Assembly: GCF_024166365.1 (NCBI RefSeq)
Contig: NC_064826.1
Span: 65,365,001-65,429,000 of the forward strand
DNA length: 64,000 bases
Source of the DNA: Elephas maximus indicus
Lineage: Eukaryota > Chordata > Mammalia > Proboscidea > Elephantidae
Direction of reading: 5' to 3'
In this document: positions 58,496-64,000 of the stretch, piece by piece
Numbering within the stretch: position 1 is the stretch's first letter
How the letters are laid out: the number at the start of each line of letters is the position of its first letter
Made by a program: the position numbers and the translations under genes
Notes under the pieces: generated by a model
The model's database searches: none
Told to the model about the DNA's origin: nothing
What the model saw: only the letters and a program-made list of their open reading frames with translations

Positions 58496-58960
58496 AGGTA
58501 AGACACCCCCATTTAGAGAGTGAGCAGAAGAAGAGGAATCAGAGAAAACTATGAAGGGTTGCCCATAGAGAGAGAAGATACTCTCAGGGAAGCTAAAAAA
58601 AAAAAAAGAATTTCAAGAAGTGAACAACAGTATTGGATATAGCAGAGAAGTGTAATAAGATAAAGATTGAAAAATGTGGAGGGGAACGGTCACTTGGAGG
58701 CCACTGGTTACCACTGTCAGAGCAATTCCAATGGTGTCCTCGGGACAGAAGGCAGGTGGTGATGGACTACAGGGTGCATGGGTGGTGAGGAAGAATGTGC
58801 AGAAAGCAGAGATCACACTTTCAAGAAGTTTGACCAAAAAGAGATCAAAAGAAGTTGGAAAGAAGCTCTTACAAGGTAAGAGCAAAGAGTCATTAGAGAG
58901 GGAGATGCTGGATATATGATTAAGAGAAGTTATTTTCGGAGCAACATTCAACTGCAGGGT
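58496..58960 (-). mobile_element. L2 LINE coding fragment right of the RTE
   Basis: 'gattgaaaaatgtggagggg', 'ggaggccactggttaccact', 'acactttcaagaagtttgac' is inverse L2 ORF2 text. The frames on both strands at 58613-58951 are relics of it. Confidence 0.65.
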
Positions 58961-59282
58961 ATATGATTAATTGCAAAGATGGAGGTGTTGGTCTTGGATT
59001 GGAGGAGAGACCCCTCTCCCTCTAAATGAAAGGGAGAAAGTACAGGTAAGTATTGAATCTTTTACAGTGAAACCTTTGAGAGCCGAAATTCGACAGGACT
59101 ACCTTGTTTTTCCAGGTCTCACAAATTTTCCACCTTTGATAGGGTGCAGTCTTACCACTTTACTATCACTTGCTATTAGTGGAAAATATTTTAGTTTTCC
59201 TTCTCTGATAGGTTTCCGCCTTACACAGGTTCTGGCTTTTATAAGTTTTATTGTACTTCAACCCTCAGAAACTTAAGTCAGT

Positions 59283-59692
59283 TGTGGTAGAAATAATTAG
59301 TGTTCACCAATGTCTAGTTCTCTTCCCCTCGAGGCTCACAGAAGACTACACTTTTTAGTCCCCTTGTAATTTGGCAGGATCATGGGACTTTTTTGACTAA
59401 CAGCATGTGAACAGAACAAAAAAGAGTCACTCCCAGACTTAGGCAGTGAAGTGGGAATTTTTTAGTCTATTTCTCTCTGTGGTGTCATGATAGTGAAGAG
59501 AACCTCAGGCAGAGATGGTGAAGTCACAAGACCAAAGCAGCTTAGATTCCTGATCAAACAATGGACATTTTTCTGAACTGTCACCTGTAATTACAGTGGA
59601 CTTTGTAACAATGAGAAATAAACTTTCATTGTGTTAAGCATCTGGGAATTGAGCATTATTACAATAGCATAATTTAGTCTACACTGATTAAA
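59283..59692 (+). mobile_element. LTR-like element, MaLR/ERVL type
   Basis: Begins TGTGGTAGAAAT and ends near 'cataatttagtctacactga'. 'gagaaataaactttcattgt' gives a polyadenylation signal near the 3' end. No clear target duplication was seen. Confidence 0.55.
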
Positions 59693-60869
59693 TCCTAGCC
59701 TAAGGAAAATTTAGGCTATATTGGCAAATAGAATCAGAGGAAAAGTTGAGCAACCTAACTAAAGAAAAGAGAGCTGCAACTGGGCAACTGGAATCAGTAA
59801 TGCGAAGTGAGTTCACCAAGGTGGAGATGTGCAAAGTTTCAGCAGGGAGGATACTTTAGGAAGGACTGCTGTGATATTTGGTAATGGTAATGTAATCTGC
59901 CTCAGAAAGTTAAGGAGTTGTGAGTCATCTACAAAGGAATTGGGGGTCATTTACAAAGACATTACAGGGTGACATCAGGACAGAGATAAAAAGAAATGAT
60001 TGAGTCAGATATCTAAGTCTTTAGTGAAAATGGGAGAGTGACTGGAGTTTGTGAGATTATAGATATAAGGGGATAAAAGGTACATTGTTTGGTGATATAA
60101 ACCTTAAAGGATGAAGGGTTTTTACACAGGGAGGAGGAGTAACCATTGTTGATCTAGAAGAAGGTAGTTCTCAACTCCATACTCTTTAGAATAAATATTA
60201 GAGGAATAGGGCTTTAGCAAAAATGGTATTTCATTTAAGATTTCATTTTAGACAAGACTGTAGAAGATAAAAGAAAATATATTTGCCATAGCTTGTAGAT
60301 TGAAAGGGCAAAATTGAAACCAGAACAAAGCAGCCAACTGAAAATATGCTTTGGTGACGTTAATAACAAGCTTGACACTGCACAAAATTGCATCCATGAT
60401 GAAGAAGCTGACTCTGGGAACAATCCCGGAATGTACAGAAAATGAGAAAGCCCTGAATATGATAAAAGAGCTCTAACCTTTGAATAACAGATGTTTCTGA
60501 AGAAAAAAAAAAATGTTAATAATAAGCAGGACAATGTATGGAAAACTTCTAATGAGTGCTCAGATAGTTGCAGACATTATTGATATTTTCATTAAGAAAC
60601 ATTGAACACACATACTGTCTTTCACCTGCACCAAAGCCTTTACACACTCTAGCATGGTTTTGAATTGAGGCAGGTGCATGCACAATCACGCACACACAAG
60701 ATCTCATTTGTGCTTTTACAACACTGTTAATCTTTGGTCCCAATACCTTTATTAAATAGTCCATTATTTCTCCACTGATTTGTGCTGCCTCATCTGTCAT
60801 TACAGGTGTTTTCTGCAAGTGGGCCCTGTTTCTAGGCTCTCAATTACCTTTCATTGGTCTAGTTATCTC

Positions 60870-61195
60870 TTCATACATCAATACCACACTGTTCTAATTA
60901 CAGTTTGCTTGGGTATCTCGTAGGATAATTACTTCCTCTTCTCTATTTCTTCTTTCCTTCCAATTCTTCTTTTTTCCAAAATTGACCAGCTATTTTCACT
61001 CTTTACTCTTTGAAAATTCTGTGAAGAAAAAAAATCAGAATTGCATTGAATTTATAGGTTAATTCAGACAGCATTGCCATCTTTACAATATTGAGTCTTT
61101 CCATGAACATAGTAAAACTCTCCTTTTATTTAGATGCCTTACCTTCGATAACAGTTTTATTATTTTCTCCCTAATGATCTTATTTATATCCTGAG
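60870..61195 (-). mobile_element. L1 ORF2 fragment, inverted 5' piece
   Basis: Inverse L1 ORF2: 'aataccacactgttctaatt', 'aattgcattgaatttatagg', 'acaatattgagtctttccat'. It joins directly to a + strand piece from further downstream in L1. Confidence 0.78.
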
Positions 61196-62090
61196 AACAC
61201 AAAGGAAAACACAAACAACCCAATGAAAAATGGGCAGTTTATGAATAGGCAATTCATACAAGTGGAAGTCCTGTGACTCTAAACATATGAGAAGACAATC
61301 AACTTTACTGGCAACCTGGAGAATACAAATTAAATAAAAATACCATCATACCATTTAATTGGCAAACATTGAAAAGTTTGAGAGTGTCAAGTGTTGGAAA
61401 TGATGTTGAACCCCCAAATTCTATTGATAGAAGAATAAATTGATATATTCAAATTTTATCGTTCTGTGCCATCAGGTTGATTCTGATTCAGAGCAACCCT
61501 ACGCGACAGATTAGGACGGCTTCATAGAGCTTCCAAGGAGTGGCTGGTGGATTCAAACTGCCAACCTTTTTGTTAGCAGCCTGAGCTCTTACCCACTTTG
61601 CCACCGGGGTACCAATATACCCATAAATGAGTATAATTTAATATAGTTGAAAATGTTCATATACTAATATCCAGTAATTCTATTTCTCTCTCAAGAAACC
61701 CCTGTAGAAATTAAAAGATATTTGTTATTTTTGAAAAAAGATTAAAACAACTAAACCGTGGTTTAATTACACATGGTAATCTGATTCAGCAGTTAAAAAA
61801 AACCAAAAACAAAATTCTCCATTCAAAAATGTAACAAGACTGGTAAAACTAAGTTACAAAAGTGAAATAGCATTTATGTAATTTTTAAGAACATAGAACA
61901 GTACACAGTGTCTATAGATACATATATGAGTAGTAAAAGAAGAAAAATTTAGAAGGAAATGATAAACATCAACTTTAATAGTTTACTCTGTAGAGAAACA
62001 AAGGGAGGGGAGAAAGGAAATGAGCTAGGCTTTTAATGTAAATTTTTATTTTAGAAAAAGGAAACACGGCAAAATTAATATTTATTACAC
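61196..62090 (+). mobile_element. L1 3' piece, with a SINE insertion
   Basis: 'acaacccaatgaaaaatggg', 'gacaatcaactttactggca', 'ataccatcataccatttaat' on the left of the SINE; 'aatatccagtaattctattt' on the right. Confidence 0.78.
61459..61612 (-). mobile_element. AfroSINE copy in L1, short type
   Basis: From 'gttctgtgccatcaggttga' to 'ttacccactttgccaccggg' on +. No clear target duplication. Confidence 0.9.
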
Positions 62091-62112
62091 ATGGGTGGTG
62101 GCATATCCTATT

Positions 62113-62273
62113 GTGGAAACCCTGATGGCATGTAGTGGTTAAGAGCTATAGCTGCTAACCAAAAGGTTGGCAGTTCAAATCCACCAGGCGCTCCTTGGGG
62201 GCAGTTCTACTCTGTCCTATATGGTCGCTATGAGTCAAAATTGACTCACCAGCTCCTAACAACAATAGCAACA
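62113..62273 (+). mobile_element. AfroSINE copy with RTE-type tail
   Basis: Head and B box ('gttcaaatcc') are well kept, but the end reads 'ctcctaacaacaatagcaac', the RTE 3' end, instead of the T/G-rich tail. Confidence 0.92.
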
Positions 62274-62820
62274 AGTGCTATATTGATGTCTGATATAATA
62301 TTCCTAGAATTTTCTGTACGTTTGAATTATTTAATTAAAAAGTCTTAGGTTTGGTGCAAATGCAATCATAGACATTTAGATGAAACAACACAATAGAATT
62401 CTAACCTAGCTCCCTTTTACATATAAACGTAAAATATTTTTGATATTTTAAAATAATATGGACATTTCCAGGAATACAAGTCTGGTGTAAATAAATGCAA
62501 AATTGGACTTAATTTTGTTCAGAGCTTTACCAAGATTTTTTCTCATTTCGGAATGCTTGTGATATCTGAATCGCAATACGAAACACCTGAATAGTTTGAA
62601 TATGTAGCTGTTCCAGTCATGATGATTCTTCATAGGGGTGCAAACAAATCACTATTTAATCATATTATCTAGGGTAGTTATTTCCTAAGCACTATCATAT
62701 TGAACTTCACAGTACATTATTGTAATTTATTTATATCATCAATAATAACCATACTTACGTAATTATAATTCTTAGAAATTACTTTCATGTTGCCTATACA
62801 CCTTATAGGCAAGTAAAAAG

Positions 62821-62880
62821 AAACCAGAAACAAACCCAGTGCCGTCGAGTCGATTCCAACTCGTAGCAACCCTATAGAGA
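62821..62880 (-). mobile_element. AfroSINE tail fragment
   Basis: Inverse tail 'acccagtgccgtcgagtcga' then 'ccaactcgtagcaaccctat', very close to consensus but cut short just before an inverted repeat. Confidence 0.85.
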
Positions 62881-62897
62881 CCTTATGTTTTATATTT

Positions 62898-62993
62898 ATA
62901 TTTTAAAAGTAAATATAATACCCTATATGAAATGATGAAATGATGAGTATGAGTATAGGCAAATATAGGGTATTATGTTTACTTTTAAAATAT
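62898..62993. repeat. 31-bp inverted repeat with 34-base spacer
   Basis: Arms 62898-62928 and 62963-62993 match at 30 of 31 bases. They share 'ttttaaaagt' and 'ataataccctatat'. Confidence 0.95.
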
Positions 62994-64000
62994 TATGTGT
63001 GAAGGTAGATTGTGTTATCTATGAATTTCAATGCAAAATAGGAAAGAATGTCTACAAGGGTTGAGAAGTACTCGTCTGGGCTCTTCCTCCATCTCACTAC
63101 CAACTTTTCCAATAGTAGGCTTTCATTTCTTAAAAATGAAGTCCATTGGACAGGGAGTGGGGAGAAAGGCTAGTTTAGGGATATGAAGTGGGGGATGTGG
63201 AGTCCCCAAGTCTGGAAAGATGGAAGAGAGAGTTTCTGCAGTGATAAAAACCTGCTCCCTGTTTCCTTGCAGCTCTTGGAGGTGACAGATTTGGATGGAA
63301 TGGGATGTTTGGGAGAGGATGGCCTTGAGAGGCATCTTGAAGCCTGCAGGAGTAGCAAGGGCCAGCAGATGGAGCCACAACGATATCTGATAGTGGACGA
63401 TCAGCCAACGCTAACAAATGGAAGCTCTGAGGCAGTTTAATTATATATATAAGGCAATGTGAGTTATAACTAGGATTCACGAAATAAACTTTATCTGTTG
63501 AGGATAATGAAAAGGAGATAACTGATACTGAGGATAATGCCAGAATATGGCAGAAGAGAAAAAACTTAATATTGCAGGCACTGTGCTAAAGTTCCTCGGT
63601 TGTTATGGGTTCAAGAAATTTCTCAACTACTATCTTTTCCTTGGACCAGGCTGGCCACCATTTTTTTTATGACTGGTTCTCACCCTTTGTATACAATTCT
63701 TATCCTAGCTCTCCTCATCATCCCATTCACAGTTCATACAAACCCCTCTCTCCTTCGCCCACAGATGAAATCCGAAAATTCCTTGTTCTTTTTCAAGCAA
63801 AGCAAATTTAAATTTTTATCTGTTTCATTTGCTACCATTCCAGACTAGTCCTGGAGACTGCCTTGGATAAATTAAAGGCTCAAGAAAGGACTTTCCTCAT
63901 TAAAAGTTACTTTACCACGGAAATGATTTATACCCTGTTTCCCTGGAATAAAAATTGCTGCAAAGCTTTGGGGGCAAAGTTCCACAGATGGGTGAAGAAC

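Larger units (their letters stand above)
38694..64000 (+). other. ASB4: ASB4 intron 2 (incomplete)
   Basis: Begins gtaagc. The next exon should encode further ankyrin repeats in an open frame of over 100 codons. No such frame occurs up to 64000, so the intron is longer than 25.3 kb here. Parts without recognised repeats or coding signal include 43470-45080, 50150-50890, 51850-52520, 54260-54960, 55060-56310, 60220-60870, 62280-62820 and 63000-64000. Confidence 0.85.

Noticed and set aside
38694..64000. ASB4 exon 3 and later exons
   Set aside because: The next exon should give a long ankyrin-type open frame; none appears, so it lies beyond the window.
1..64000. CRISPR arrays, phage or bacterial defence systems
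   Set aside because: Composition, introns and repeat families are those of a mammalian nuclear genome; no regularly spaced repeats were found.

Overview
This is a window of mammalian nuclear DNA, most likely from an elephant or a close afrotherian relative (sirenian or hyrax). The evidence is its repeat content. About thirty tRNA-derived SINEs of the AfroSINE type are present, together with several copies of a BovB-clade RTE LINE whose 3' end is nearly identical to the SINE 3' end. They lie among the mammal-wide repeats L1, L2, MIR, MER5A-like hAT and MaLR LTRs. There are no bacterial-style operons, CRISPR arrays, rRNA or true tRNA genes.

The only host gene I can support is ASB4 (ankyrin repeat and SOCS box protein 4), on the + strand. 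Exon 1 starts at ATG 22074 and ends at 22260. Exon 2 is 38394-38693. Both have good splice signals and join in frame to give residues 1-162 plus the first base of codon 163. A TATA box lies at 21942-21949, about 130 bases before the ATG. The remaining ASB4 exons (the other ankyrin repeats and the C-terminal SOCS box) are not seen before 64000, so the gene runs off the right edge. From known mammalian synteny, PON2 would lie to the left and PDK4 to the right, but neither is seen here.

Layout: 1-21970 is intergenic DNA with SINEs, MIR and L2 fragments, a MaLR-type LTR inside an L2 (13910-14416), a (TA)35 tract, and two RTE copies pointing at each other (17398-20740). Intron 1 (22261-38393) carries the most complex structure. 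An old L1 fragment holds an almost complete RTE of about 3.2 kb on the - strand (30301-35210). That RTE is itself split by a 512-bp solo LTR with a 5-bp target duplication and by a second, younger, opposite-strand RTE. Intron 2 (from 38694) is a mix of L1, L2, MIR and SINE fragments. It also contains a 102-bp near-perfect palindrome (51281-51382), a 31-bp inverted repeat (62898-62993) and an L1 with a twin-priming inversion (60870-62090).

No new biological system of the defence or secretion kind is present. The unusual content is genome structure: SINE/LINE chimerism, nested retroelements and long inverted repeats. Most open frames in the window are chance frames or decayed LINE coding sequence. 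Repeat family names come from recognition of consensus features without a database search, and repeat boundaries are accurate to roughly 5-30 bases unless a target duplication is stated.
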